From: Apostichopus japonicus
Lineage: Eukaryota; Echinodermata; Holothuroidea; Aspidochirotida; Stichopodidae
Assembly: GCF_037975245.1 (NCBI RefSeq)
Contig: NC_092566.1
Span: 684,001 to 748,000 of the forward strand
Direction of reading: 5' to 3'
Length of the DNA: 64,000 nucleotides
Part shown: positions 12,129-26,295 of the stretch, in pieces
Layout: the number at the start of each line of letters is the position of its first letter
Numbering within the stretch: position 1 is the first letter of the stretch
Translations under genes and position numbers: made by a program
The notes under the pieces: model-generated
What the model saw: only the letters and a program-made list of their open reading frames with translations
What the model was told of the DNA's origin: nothing
The model's database searches: none

Positions 12129-12190
12129 ATGGTTAGGGTGTTCGCATATAAAGCGGGAGGCCGGGGTTCGAACCCCCAGTGGAGGCTGGA
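12129..12190 (+). repeat. tRNA-derived SINE or tRNA pseudogene fragment
   Basis: ggttagggtgttcgcatataaagcgggaggccggggttcgaaccccc has an A-box-like TGGTTAGGGTG and a clear B box (GGTTCGAACCC). A short anticodon-type arm cgc-atataaa-gcg lies between. The acceptor stem is absent, so it is not a working tRNA. Confidence 0.5.
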
Positions 12191-12401
12191 AGTTTTTTGC
12201 ACTATTCTGGATTTTTCAACTCATTGTAATTTCAAATCTATGTTTATTTATTGCTTGTGACAATATCTAAAATTGGTTAATTATAATTGCATGTTGATTG
12301 CCGGGAAAGTTTGATAAACTTGATAACACCAATGCTGCTTAAAGCCTAATAATAGAGTAAACTATTAAATTAACAGTGGTGGGAATAATTGCATCTTAAA
12401 G

Positions 12402-13605
12402 TCATGTATGGAGGACTTATACCCAGTTATGTATAGAGTACTTACACCCAGTCATGTATGGAGGACTTACACCCAGTCATGTATCGAGGACTTATACCCA
12501 GTCATCTATAGAAGACTTATATCCAGTAATGTATGGAGGAATAACACCTAGTCATGTATGGAGGACTAATGTACCCAGTCATGTATGGAGGACTTACACC
12601 CAACCATGTATAGAACACTTACACCCAGTCATGTATTGAGGACTAATATACCCAGTCATGTATGGAGGACTTACACCCAGTCATGTATGGAGGACTTATA
12701 CACCCAGTCATGTATGGAGGACTTACACCCAACCATGTATAGAGGACTTACACCCAGTCATGTATGGAGGACTAATACACCCAGTCATGTATGGAGGACT
12801 TACACCCAGTCATGTATGGAGGACTTTCACCCAACCATGTATGGAGGACTAATACACCCAGTCATGTATGGAGGACTTACACCCAACCATGTATAGAGGA
12901 CTTACACCCAGTCATGTATGGAGGACTAATATACCCAGTCATGTATGGAGGACTTACATCCAGTCATGTATGGAGGACTTATACACCCAGTCATGTATGG
13001 AGGACTTACACCCAACCATGTATAGAGGACTTACACCCAGTCATGTATGGAGGACTAATACACCCAGTCATGTATGGAGGACTTACACCCAGTCATGTAT
13101 GGAGGACTTACACCCAGTCATGTATGGAGGACTAATACACCCAGTCATGTATGGAGGACTAATACACCCAGTCATGTATGGAGGACTTACACCCAACCAT
13201 GTATAGAGGACTTACACCCAGTCATGTATGGAGGACTAATACACCCAGTCATGTATGGAGGACTAATACACCCAGTCATGTATGGAGGACTTACACCCAA
13301 CCATGTATAGAGGACTTACACCCAGTCATGTATGGAGGACTAATACACCCAGTCATGTATGGAGGACTTACACCTAGTCATGTATAGAGGACTTACACCC
13401 AGTCATATATGGAGGACTAATACACCCAGTCATGTATAGAGGACTAATAAACACAATCATGTTAGGAGGACTAATATACCCAGTCATGTATTGAGGACTA
13501 ATAAACCCAGTATGGAGGACTTACACCCAGTCATGTATGGATGACTTACATGTAGTCATGTATGGAGGGAGGACTTACATCTAGTCATGTATGGAGGACT
13601 TACAT
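12402..13605. repeat. about 25-bp minisatellite, about 48 copies
   Basis: Units of gtcatgtatggaggacttacaccca with variants (accatgtatagagg; ctaatacaccca). Variants alternate in a loose higher-order pattern. Open frames through it are products of the repeat, not genes. Confidence 0.96.
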
Positions 13606-13662
13606 GGGGAGGGGGAGGAGGGGGAGAGGTAGGAGGAGGGAGAGGGAGGAGGGGAAGTAGCA
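13597..13662. repeat. polypurine tract
   Basis: About 65 bp of G and A (ggggagggggaggagggggagagg…). A pyrimidine tract of near-complementary content follows at 13813-13880. Confidence 0.8.
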
Positions 13663-13812
13663 ATTTTAAAGTTGTTTTGATAAAACATTCAAATACAGGA
13701 AATTGTATTACAAAATGCACAAAGGGTTCATTTACTTGTGATGCTTGGGTGAATTTTCTCAAATCAAAGGTCACATGTCCCATTACCCTTTGAAGTTGAT
13801 GATGCCTGATTG

Positions 13813-13880
13813 TCCCCTCCTCTCTCCTGCACCTCCTCCCTACTGTCCCCCTCCCTCCTGTCCCCCACCCCCTTTCTCTC
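13813..13880. repeat. polypyrimidine tract complementary in character to 13597-13662
   Basis: cccctcctctctcctgcacctcctccctactgtccccctccc…; its reverse complement resembles the purine tract 150 bp upstream. Confidence 0.75.
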
Positions 13881-14885
13881 ATATGTATTGAACCCTCTCT
13901 GCTATTTTGTGTAAACATCTAAATCTAGCTCTACCAGTTTGGTTTCTGTTTCGTGTTGTTATTTACTGCAGGGTGGTCACCTTCAAACAAAGTTGTTAAA
14001 AGGTTTCCATTCACAGACATGGAAGCTTTCGGACAACAAGGTCAATGTCAACATGAAATTAAATAATGAATAATAATGCGGTGGCAACAGAATTAAATAC
14101 TCAATCAATCATTTCTAACTGGTTTATATCATTTGAATTGTTTTTGTCTGTGAAGAGATTCCATGGAGACAAATTGCCTGCAGAATGTAGACATTTATCA
14201 TAAATTATTGCAAAGTATTGCAAGTTTGTGGTGCTTCAGACTTAAATTAGACATCTTGTAATTTAAAGAGTTTGGTACAGATCTTGAAAACTGCATATTG
14301 ATTTTTTAGTTTCATGATAGTGTAGCAAGGTAAAATATTTTCTTAGAGAAGATTGTAGTTTAAGTGATTTTTGTAATTACTGTATGCTCTGTGTTATAAT
14401 TACATCCTCCAGTCATGGGATTTCAGAAATAATTGCTAAAATTCCACCAATTTGAGGCGTTTTAGCTTTTAAGAGTATGGGGTGAACTTGGAGCAAGCAT
14501 TAACTCAGTCTATAATGTTTTTAAAATTAGCAGTTAGAATTTGTTAAAACAATGAAATTAACTTAAAGCTGAAGTGTCCTTTACAATATTTATGTTATGC
14601 AAATTAAGGCTGAGGAAGTTAGTGTCGCGATGATGCAAGTGCATCGTCGGTGGCTGTTTAACAATATTCCTATCACAGCCAAACTAGGACTGTTTGGCAT
14701 CAAAGATGTATGCAAATCATAGAACAGGAAGCTGCAATTAAAACAAAGCAGAGGTGCGCATTATAAATCACCATTATTATTATGATTATAATTATTATTA
14801 TTAAATCAACATAAGTTTTAGAATGTTGGAAAACATCTTGTGACAGACTGTGGATCTTATTGTTACTTGAAGTTGGTTTAGTTAC
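13881..14885. other. intron 1, unique non-coding
   Basis: A tat/att-rich patch lies at 14765-14800. 15058-16137 and 16315-16914 are also without recognised features. Confidence 0.5.
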
Positions 14886-15057
14886 AGAGTGACAAGCTTT
14901 CCTGAGGGGACTGGTGAACCGTTACTGCTCACTGTTGCCAGATATATCGCTCATTTCTTCCTGCTGGGATGGTTTCCTCTGCTTCAGATAGCTATGATTC
15001 TTTAAATAACCCACAACTGGTTACTTTCATGGCTTATCTATTCTACTTTGATCTTGG
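14886..15057 (+). repeat. dispersed repeat, copy 1
   Basis: gtgacaagctttcctgaggggactggtgaaccgttactgctcactg…gatatatcgct…tggttactttcatggcttatc matches 16138-16314 in the same orientation at roughly 80-85%. The family is unknown. Confidence 0.8.
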
Positions 15058-16137
15058 TGTAGCTTTAAGTTGGTTCAGTTACAGAATGCCCTGTAATTTG
15101 GTATTATAAAGGACAATGTACCCTCATCAGCATCAACCTATCACTGATATACTCTATAGGCAGCGTAAGGCAGAGACCCATGTCGTTAAACTCTAAAATT
15201 GCAGGTCATACAGACTTTGTAGAATTGAGATTGTTCACACATGGTGAACATTCATGTGTCAATTTCTAGAACATTGCTTCCTCATCCGATTGACAAGTTG
15301 GCTACACTCTGTTCAATCTCATTAGCGTTAGGATATTGGATTATAAACACCCTACACCTTCAATAAATATGTCTTTGCTGTGACAAAAATAGTTAAATCA
15401 TGCATTAACTGAGAGCTAATTCTTGAAATGAACTTTATGTAAGAAGTCAGAGAAGATCAGATTAAAAGGAGTAGGAGGATGTTGTATAGTGATGTGATAT
15501 AGGCTGGTTTGAGCAAAATAAATCAATATTTGATATAAATTGAGTAAACAAGATTTTATTGATTGCTTTCATTTTCCTTTTCTTTCCTTATTTGTAGACT
15601 GTGGTAAAAAACTAAATACTACATTAAACTGGACCAGTTCTACTCATGAATAATTGCCCAGCTTTCCTTAATAACTCTCAATTCTTAATAAATATGTTTA
15701 ATAAAGTACAATCATGGACATAATTTGTATTTCAAAAAATGTTATGTTTTAAAAAGAAAAAAAATGGTGATGTGAATTTAATAGGGGTTTTAAAATTATG
15801 TGGAAGAAATTACCCTTCTTAATAGCTAGATTATTTTTAATATATTTCTGTTTGTGTCTATTATTATTGGCATCAGGTGTTAATGGTTCACTGTATTATT
15901 TACCTCATTCATATATACACAGTAATAGAGCTCCAAATAGGAGAATGTTCATCCCTTCAATTCTGAACTTTTTCCGAGCACCTCTTGCTACATTCTGTTA
16001 TTGCAGCGAAGGAAATTGGAGGTTGGATTAAGTATGGGGGATAGTTTATTAGAAGTATTTGTAAGAGAATATTCATCTTGGGAATAATAAAGCACTATAA
16101 TGAATTAGCCCATCTCTCATGTTATTACTGTGTGTCA

Positions 16138-16314
16138 TCTCTCCGTGACAAGTTTACCTGAGGGGATTGGTGAACCGTTACTGCTCACTGCGACCAGATA
16201 TATCGCTAGCTCTCATTTCTTACTGCTGCGATGGTTTTCTCTGCTCCAGAGAGCTACGATTCTTGAAATAACCGCAGCTGGTTACTTTCATAGCCTATCC
16301 ATTCTATTGTGATG
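16138..16314 (+). repeat. dispersed repeat, copy 2
   Basis: Second copy of the 14886 repeat, with a small insertion after atatatcgct. No terminal repeats were recognised, so it may be a fragment of a longer element. Confidence 0.8.
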
Positions 16315-16914
16315 TCATCATGCCACCCAGTCTTTAAGGATGTTTCAAGAAACATTCTGGGCCCCTCTTGCTGTCTAAGTCGTCATAGCTATCTCGCATG
16401 GTAATCTTAATACTACAGTATGTGCGTAACATGTATGTTATAACTATGAAAGTGTAATCATACAAGCAAGCGTGCTCATCATGACAACCCCGATTAATTG
16501 ATGGCGTTGAATTGGAATGGAATTCCCCAGCAAGTATAGTCCTATGAGTGGATACTCGAGGGAGATATTAAACAGACCTCCGTTCCACTTCTCCTTGCTA
16601 TGACGTAAACACAGCTTAACTTTATGGCAGGTTGCCTGTCAGTTACAGACCAGTATGTTACTTTTAACTCTGTTTAGATGTCAAAGTAAGTTCTTTGTAG
16701 ACAACAAGAATTAAAACTGTTATCATTCAAGTGATTTAGATAAGTCAGTGAGAGTGAATATAAATAGGTTATTACAGTAGCAACCCATTGACAGAAGTTA
16801 CCTCATTGTCTTCATATAATGAATGTTGTAACAACAGCTCCCTCTAGGTGACAAGTCAGGATTTTAAAGAAATATTCTAGTCCCAGAACACTTACTGTAT
16901 CTTAAGGGGTAAGG

Positions 16915-17575
16915 TTTAACATCTTAATATCTTGTTCCAACATCTCAATATCTTGTTCTTGATATCTTGTTCCGGATATCTTGTTCCAACATCTCAATAT
17001 CTTGTTCCAATATCTTGTTCCAACATATGAATATCGCGTTCCCGACATCTCAATATCTTGTTCCAGATATCTTGTTCCCGACATCTCAATATCTTGTTCC
17101 AAGATCTCAATATCTTGTTCCCGATATCTCAATATCTTGTTCTCTATATCTTGTTCAGACATCTTGATAAATGTTCCAACATCTCAATATCTTGTTCCAA
17201 CATCTCAATATCTTGTTCCCGACATCTCAATATCTTGTTCAGACATTTCAATATCTTGTTCCGACATCTCAATATCTTGTTCCAGATTTCTGTTCAGACA
17301 TTTCAGTATCTTGTTCCGACATCTCAATATCTTGTTCCAGATTTCTGTTCAGACATTTCAGTATCTAGTTCCGACATCTCAATATCTTGTTCCAACATCT
17401 CAGTATCTTGTTCAGACATCTCAATATCTTGTGGAAACATCTCAATATCTTGTTCCAACATCTCTTTTTTTTTTCTTTTTTGTTGTTCCAGATATCTTGT
17501 TCAGACATATTCAATATCTTGTTCCAGATATCTCAATATCTTGTTCCGACATCTCAATATCTTATTCCTAACTCT
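16915..17575. repeat. about 21-bp minisatellite (ttgttccaacatctcaatatc)
   Basis: About 30 imperfect copies, alternating ccaacatctcaatatcttgtt, cagatatcttgtt and cagacatttcaatatc. A T-rich interruption lies at 17464-17485. The long open frames here arise from the repeat. Confidence 0.95.
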
Positions 17576-20342
17576 AGATATATAGTCAATTGAATGTAAC
17601 AATTTTGTACTGTCTACCTTAAGCCTTGATTCTGCCAGAGAGTTGATCCCAGTACAGGTAATCTGTGATCTCATCGTTGAAGATGTTCTTCAAAAGCTTT
17701 ACTTTCCTAATTATAATCTGTCTACATGTTGATTTATCCTTGAAATGTGATACCTTTGGAATGTTTGCTTCAATGTCAATGTTCTTTACATTGAGAATTT
17801 CATAAAATTGCAACTCTTTTGTTGAAATATTGTATTCCTCTGTCGCGAATTGAGTAAATTTGATAGACAATATTTACAAAAAATTCAGCCATGAATTGGC
17901 ATGATGACATCATTCAAATCTGGTGTTGCCAGATACATTCACAAAATATCACCAAGTTTGAAACATTCTGATCTTTGCTGTACAAAATGCTATGAGGGTG
18001 TGGTTTTGACCTAAAGATGCAGTAAATTTGCAGCACTTAATTCTGCAAAATAATCAACAAATCAGCCTTTTCAGAAAAATCAATAATTGTTGTCATCAAA
18101 AGATGATGAAAACAAAGTTCTGGTAATTAATTTCTTCAAAAAGTTATATATGGAATGGAAACACAGTAGTTAATGAGAGAGTATATTCATATTAAACATG
18201 CAGCCATTGTAGCTTAATTTATGACTTTAAGCTTAACTTATGACTAAGCTTAATTTATAACTAAGCTTAATTTATGGCTTATTCACACAGACAATTTGAG
18301 TGACATTGAACAAGACTCTCCTAAGCTTTTTTGACTGAGTGTATATCCATTTAAATGCATGACGTTAGTGTTTGAATTCCCTATGTTGTCTTGTGCATTT
18401 TCATTTATCTGTCTTTGCTGTGAATGTGAATTCTCAGTCGCAGATGGACCTTTATGTTGCATTTTATATATCATAAGGTCATTGGTTAATAACTAACAGC
18501 ATAAGGTATGCTGTGTATGCTGTAAGGCACGTATGACATATGTGTAGGAGTTAATCTTTGGATGAATCGTTGTTCTCCTATAATCTATAACCGTGGTAAT
18601 AGTGCACACAGAGCTGACGAACTCTTAATGACTCAAACTAATATAAAGACAACTCTGTGGCCACTAATTAACAAGAGTGTTTGTTTTGTAGGATGGTGAT
18701 ATGTGTACCAGCCCGTATCTGCCAAAACTGGTTTCAAAGAAAAGATACTTTGGATAGGATGGCCTGTTAAGGCTTCCTTCTTCCTCTGTTAAAATTTCAG
18801 AATATTTGAAAGAATTCTGCAATAATTGAAGATGTAAGTGCACGTACGTGCACGATGGTCTAATTAAGGCAGAATTGTTTTATCACGCTGAAGACAAACA
18901 AGGATTGAAAGGACAGAATTTTCACTTGACAAACTAGATTTATATCTCTTTTTTCTAAATCCTCCCCATATTCTCTTGTAAATAAGAGGCTTACTTCCTC
19001 AGCTTCTTGATAGATAGATTGATGTCAAGGCCTTGCTTTATTTGTCGGTGATCAGTGATTATTGTATAATTTAATTCCACAAGTAAAACAATGATATTTG
19101 GATTATAATCAGTATCTATAGGAGGATTTAATACTTTATCATTTCATATGTAAATGACAAGTAAATGCTGGAACATAAAAACTAACTTATCTATTATTCC
19201 TACACATTCAGTTCCCCATTGTTTCCCTCTAAGGTTCTGTAACTAAGAGCTCACTTCTTCAAAAAACCTTTCAAGAAAGGTTCTAGCACAAATAATTCTT
19301 TAGTAATCAAGAAAGTTTTTTGCTTTTCCTACTTTTTGTGAAGAGCTACTTTCCCTTGGACATATAATTCTATCACCGTGATACTAACTGAAGTTTGGAA
19401 GCAAAATGCAATATTAATGAGCTGCAAACTTTGCTTCACGTTTTACCTCATAGTCATACTCAACACTTCAAACACACTTGACCCAACCAAACCATTTGAA
19501 CACTTATTCCCCTCTTCCGATTAGCCAGGAATACCCCAAGTAGCTTTGCCGTAGGTTATATTGCAGCACTTGTTAAATTAACAACAGACAACAACGTTTA
19601 GTTTAAATCTTGTTTTCAATTAAGATAAAGTACTGTTCTCCCAGATTTTGGTAGTCACTCAAGTATAGCTCTTATAGAAGAAGTTTCTTAACTTCTCTGA
19701 TTCTGACAACTCTCTCTAGGCTAGTACTTCATACTTTGGCTAAAGTGGCTTGTTCATTAGTAATATTGTTTAAGTTTATATAGCTCAACGTCAACCTTTC
19801 AATGCGTGAAACAACCATGTTGACGACAGAATTGTTCATTTAGTGTTCATCTGCTGCTGAAGTGAAAGTTTTGCCAACGGCGGTTATTCGGGCTAAATCA
19901 AGTCATAGGGACTGCATGCTATGCTTGAGAAGAAGTTCCTAGGTTTATTGAAATGACTCGGAACATTTCAAATTGATTTATTTCTTTTCAATATTGTCAG
20001 AGGATTTAACAGGTTGTTTCAGCGCCTACTGCAAGGAATGATAGAAAGTGCAAACTGATTTCCTGACACAGGTCTTTCGAAATTATATAAGAGTGGATAT
20101 AATGATGGCAAACTTGTGGTTCAAGGCTGATCTGAAGTATACAAGGTTGTGACAGAGGCTTTCATAGCTGGGTGTGTGTCATAAGCACCCACCCTGGAAA
20201 TAAGTAGATATTATATTTACAGGACAATGGATACCAGAACAAGAAGGGTCATGAGCCCCCAATCATTTCACACAGATGGCATTTTCAGCCTCCTCCCCAT
20301 CTCTAACCCACAGACCTTGAAGTGAGGTGATAAATTAAAATC
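17576..20342. other. intron 1, unique non-coding
   Basis: Apart from the short repeat at 18205, nothing was recognised. Confidence 0.5.
18205..18282. repeat. short tandem repeat (gcttaatttatgactaa)
   Basis: Four imperfect copies of about 19 bp. Confidence 0.8.
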
Positions 20343-20485
20343 CCTATGCAACCATTTACCATGGATAGGATATAGGGCTTATACAGACAATGTAATTTTG
20401 TATCTCCTACTGTATATGCAACCATGTACCATGAATACACTGAATAGGATACAGGGCTTCTTGCGATAAAGTAACTTTGCATGTT
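20343..20485. repeat. direct duplication, about 70 bp x 2
   Basis: tatgcaaccatttaccatggataggatatagggctt recurs at about 20415 with an 8-bp insertion. Confidence 0.75.
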
Positions 20486-23400
20486 CAAATGTTAGGTCAA
20501 GGACTCTTGTTACATAATAAATGACAAATTATGATGCAGTTGTTATTTCAGTTTGCAACAGGATTTCCCCCCAGTTTTTACACAAATGTGTTATCTATAA
20601 ATTGTTTGTACTTGCGGTGTTTATCTGAAATTAATACCTTAATGAGCTGACTCATTAATAGGTTTTTATCACTAACAGAACAGTGGCATGTTCCTTAATT
20701 GATATTAATTGGTTATTTGTAAGTCACAGTTTATTAATTATTAAAAAATCTCTCTTGATTATCACAAGGTTGTGCTTTCCGTAACCAGTAATAAGCAAAT
20801 AATTTTGGCCTTTAAACTAAGTCAGTCATTTAGTAGAATGTCACCAGTTTGGCAACATATCAATTAACAGTAGATGTTAATTGGTTCATTTAGTACATGT
20901 GATAAGACCTTTAGACTGCTGACAGATAATGGTGACCTTGAAAACAAGTACTTCATGATGTCATAGTTTCTGTAACAGTGTAACATAAGATTATAATGAC
21001 TGAATAAAAGGTCTGTTAATTAACTATGTGTTACCATATCTTGAGATATCTGGACTATCTAACTTAAATGAAGATTCTTCCCATTTACTAATTACCTTGA
21101 GATATCTTGACGGAATAATAAAGTTCCTGTAGTCAACTGCATTTATATCAATATAAGTTGTCTTGACTTGTTAGAAATTTAAAAAGCATAGACACAGCAG
21201 GTTTGAAAATAAAGCAGTAACTTTGTGGGACACCAAATTTTTTAGGGCTCATTTACCCTTTAATAAGGAGCAGTCGAACGATTGTAATCCTATACTTTGT
21301 CTCTTAGTTTGATTGTAAAATATCCAGATTTGTCCATCTGCTACAATTAAGGCTTGTTGCAGAATGCTGTAAATTTAAAACACAAGCGTAGCTCCCTCCA
21401 TCCCTCCCCCTCCTTTCCTCCATCAAAAAACATCTAAACCATCTAAACCATTAATAATGTCCTGTAGGTTATATAGGTTACAGTACTGTGTAATACTTAT
21501 AATATACCTATATTCTCTTGCCATGTTAGATGCTGCTAAGCCAGAAAACTATAACTTTTTAGTTAATGGGACTGTTGTCACTTTGCATTGAAGTATTTGC
21601 TTCTCTTGAGCAGATGGCACAATTATATAATATTGTTAGTTGTTACATGCAATAAATGGCCGTGCAGCTTGACTGACCAAATTAAGCGAATAAAAATTAA
21701 GAGATTTGTTTTAAAATGATAAAACGTGTGTATTGTTTTAATATGAGAGCTGTTAACCAAAGCAAGTTTTATTTTAGTTTCATGGTGTGAACTTGTTTTG
21801 TTAGAATATAATAAAGGGATGTCCAATAGTTGAATTATTCCAGGTGTGACAATTTCTAGGAGTTTCTAGGTATCTGCTGTGAAATAGTTTAACAGATGTT
21901 ATCATCACATTGATTTGAAGATGGTTGACCTAAATTAACTAACCACGATGACCCATCTTAAAAGCGGCCGCCTTTAGGTCAGTTTGTAGAGAATTGAAGG
22001 TAATCGAAAAAAAAAAAAAAACAGAAACAGTTTCAACAACCTTTCATTGGTTTTGGATTTACAGGTGTCTGTTTCAAATAATAGTATTCACAAATTCTGG
22101 GTAAATTTCAGTCAGGAAATATATTAGAAGGTAACATCACAGATTTTCAATTATATATTTTTAAATCATAGTTAAAGATTAGTCCATTGACCTTGTTTTG
22201 ACAAGAAACACTCAATTTTCATCTCAGATGACAATAAGTCATATGTAAACATATTTGAGTGAATGTTTTCTTCATCATCATTTAGTATAAATGATTTCAA
22301 AATTTCTACATGTGTTGTCCCTTGAGTAAACAGTGCAATAAATAAATTTATGTTCCACCTTTTCCATGTACAATTAGAGAATTATCTCAAAATTGAATTT
22401 TTTATGGTAAATCTTTTTTATAAGTTTCACACATATGTATTGTTTAACTGTTTTCATTGTGTGGATGATTAGTCAATTTTGTTTCATATCAACACAAAAT
22501 TTCTGGATCTCAAACTCCTTTTAATATCATATTTTTCTGACTAGGTTGTCTCCTTCTTTTAAGCTTGTTACGATTGATTGGGGCAATTCCTTTTTGCACG
22601 GATAAGATGGATTACAACAGAACTTGAAAATCTAACCAGGAGTAATAAAAACAGTAGCAGAAATATACATCGCATATTGCCGTGAGCAATATATCCATTT
22701 TATTCCCTTTGAAATGAAAATAATTTTTTAATGATATGAAAGTTGCAGCTTTGACTCAATTAGCTTTCAGATGGTAAAGTGGAATATACGGTATGGTTCT
22801 CATGGAAACATGGGCAGAGCTTTCGCTGGTAAATTCTCTAAAAATTTCCTTAATGCATATTGAAAAGGTGAAGGCTGTTATTGATAAAAACATTTATTTG
22901 GTATATTTCTATGCAAAGGGGATATGCTATTAGGTGATGATGGTATATACTGTATAGCCTTGTTGGATCTCTAGAGAACTGTAATTATCAAGGATTTAGT
23001 GTAGGCTGGAATTTGTCAATATTCACACTTTTATGGATAATTGCATTTAACCCTTTTCTGATTGTAGAAAAGAGCCTTGTAACAAAAGTTATTAAATAAT
23101 TTAAACTGATTAGTCACTGCAGAAACGTTTTAGGCCCTATATGTAATACCAGTTCAAAAAAACATTTTGATAGTAGACTGATCATGTATCACTAACACAT
23201 TTACTAATATTAGGTATTATTGCCAAATAAAACAAAATATAAATATTCACATCGGTATTGTCATATATACACTGACTTCTATAGGTTCTATATTAACCCC
23301 TCACTACACTTTTTAATATGAACTTCATAGAATTAAGTAAATTAGTCTAAACTATATAGCAAAATAAAGACATAGATTCATAGTTTTTCTCAAGTCTGTC

Positions 23401-25684
23401 CCAAAAATTAGTGTTGCCTTGGTAACATAGCTCGATGTATGGTTGTTATGTTTAACTATATTTATCCTGTTTAATCATTAGCATCACAGATACTGTATCT
23501 TCTTCAGTTTATTAATCCTTCCTGATATCTGGTTCTTTTTTACTGACATTACTCTTGTACTAGGCAAATCTAATTGCAAAGTGTATTATGCTTGTCCCAA
23601 TTCCAGTGATGTTTTGTACTTGCGTCTAGTGTACGTCATTATAGAGGCTGCATGCATGTACACGTGTACATATGTGTAACAGTACATAACACTGCCACTT
23701 TACTCTCCATTGTTCACATGTATGCATATTATAAGCTCTTTGTAAATTTGTGTAAAAGTATTCCTTAAATTGCATTTTCTAGTAAGCTAATGAAATAACT
23801 CAATTTTGCCCTATATTACTAACAACTAACAAGATTAAAATTACGCAAGGGCTTTTGCAGCTCTTTCTAGATATTGTTAAAAATGCCCATGTCAATTTTT
23901 GGCTTTTAATCTGTTAAAAATTGTGAAGTTGCTTTAAAATATTTAAAAGGCCAGGAAAAAATGGAATGGAGAATAGCATTGTGTCATTTGTGATATGGTT
24001 CATCTCTTGGTGCTATGCAAAAAGGTAAATCAGCGTTTTTGTAATTGTGATAAAATACATTCGAGTTGAATTGAAAATTAAAAGTTGATTTACTTTTCAA
24101 CTTCAAGCATGTACTAACACCATGATATCTTAAATAGTTCTATTGTGCAGTAGGTAACTATGTTAGTATCAAAGTTATTACCAAACCCATATTGCTAAGA
24201 AGTACCCACTTGTTAGTATAGGTTAATTGGGAACATGCATTAGCATTGCTGTTCAGCATGTACATAGACTGTGATTGTGCATATGTATATCTGTTAAGTC
24301 ATTGAAGGTTACATCTTTGTCGTTTTACATGAGAAACATTAGAACATGAGAAAAGTAGTAAGATTTGCTTGGAATTTGATATTCCCAGCTGGTGTCGTCT
24401 AAAAGCAGTTCAGGCCAAGATCTAGTAATCATAAAGAACAACAAAATTGAGAAAACAAGAGATGGGTGACAAACATTCTAACCATTTTTTTCATTCTAAC
24501 GATAAGCCGTTTAAAAGCTTTTAGCAAACCAATCTCAGTATCAGACTCTCTATGTATTGGTGGTGTGCTTGAGATAAAAGGCTTTAACATTGTCATTGGA
24601 AAAATAAAACAGATATAGAGATAAAAAAAAGGAGAATTAAAATTTATCTTTATTTCTCTTGTCTGTACTAGATTGAGCTGGTTCGAGAAAATTGTGAATA
24701 TTTTATGAGTTCCCCAGGAAGATCTATCAAAGATAGTTCTTACTGGGATTTTGATATGAGATCCTTATCCATTTGCTTTTGCCCTGGTGATTTTTCTGTG
24801 TCTGACTCAATGAAACTTTAATTACATGCTTTTGAAATGCTAAATTACATGTATTAACTATTCATATTTCAAGAAAATGACATTTAGATGACTGAGACAT
24901 TGGGTGTTGGCTGATAGATTAAACCTGCCTAATCGTGAATCTGGATGTACTCATGTGTTCATGTTAGAAGTGAATATTTGAAGACGTGCAGATCTTTACC
25001 TGGTGCAGCTGTAAATATATCTCTTAAAATGGAGGTAGAAGTCACAAATTTAGGACATTTGCTAATTTGCATTTTGCAAGTGGTTAAAAGGCTTATTGAA
25101 AATATGAAAAAGTCTGGATGACTAACTGCTGAATTATATTTAGAATTATAAATTGCTTTTAATATTCTGAAATAGATATAGTACAACTTCAGAGCCGATT
25201 ATTATGCAAATGCTGCTTTAATTACCAAGTTGAAATTAGTTTGTGGATTAGAAACTGGTTTATATCTACTGTAGTGATAAATTGTGGAAGATTTTGAATG
25301 AAACGCTTGTTATTTAGAGTTTTCTCTTCCTCCATTTCTCTTCCAACGTACTGTACCATATCTAATGTCTAAAATTAATATCAGGGGAAGCAAGTTAACG
25401 TTTGACATGTCACTTTTAATATTCCATGTCCGCATGAACGTAACGCAAAAGTTTGCCTTTTGAGGACCTCTGCAAAGTGCCTCTTAATTTAGCAATATTG
25501 AAAAGTGTCCTCTTGGGAGCTAGTCATCAGGGGGAGTGCTTAAAATGTTAAATTGTAGCTTAAATTTGTTGGAATTGGTTTTGTTACTTGGCTTACTGCT
25601 AGTATCATAAGAAGAAAATATAATACCTTTTAAAGGTTTGATATATGAACTTTATCTATGCTCTCTGTCTCTGTCTTTGTTTAC
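20486..25684. other. intron 1, longest repeat-free stretch
   Basis: About 5.2 kb of AT-rich sequence with an A-run at 22008-22021 and no coding or repeat signal I can support. Confidence 0.5.
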
Positions 25685-26295
25685 ATGAATAACACTAACG
25701 TGAACACTAACTAATGAGCACTAACTAATGAACACTAACTAATGAACACTAACATGAATAACACTAACATGAACACTAACTAATGGAACACTAAGTAATG
25801 AACACTAACAAGAACACTAACTGATGAACACTAACATGAACACTAACTAATGAACACTAACTTGAATAACACTAACATGAATAACACTAACATGAACACT
25901 TACTGATGAACACTAACATGAACACTAACTAATGAACACTAACATGAATAACAATAACATGAACACTAACTAATTGAACACTAACAAGAACACTTACTGA
26001 TGAACACTAACATGAACACTAACTAATGAACACTAACATGAACACTAACTTGAATAACACTTACTGATGAACACTAACTAATGAACACTAACATGAACAC
26101 TTACATGAATAACACTAACTAATGGAACACTAACTAATGAACACTAATATGAACACTTACTAATGAACACTAACATGAGCACTAACTAATGAAACTCTAA
26201 CATGAACACTAACTTATGAACACCATTATGAACACTAACGAACGAACACCAACATGAACACTAACTAATGAACCCTAACATGAATAACACTAACA
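25685..26295. repeat. 12-16-bp minisatellite (aacactaactaatg)
   Basis: About 40 short units, mixing aacactaacatg, aacactaactaatg and aataacactaacatg. Confidence 0.94.

Noticed and set aside
12454-13387. Overlapping open frames of 60-114 codons
   Set aside because: They are the repeat translated in different registers (MYGGLTPSHVWRT cycles), with no splice or homology support.
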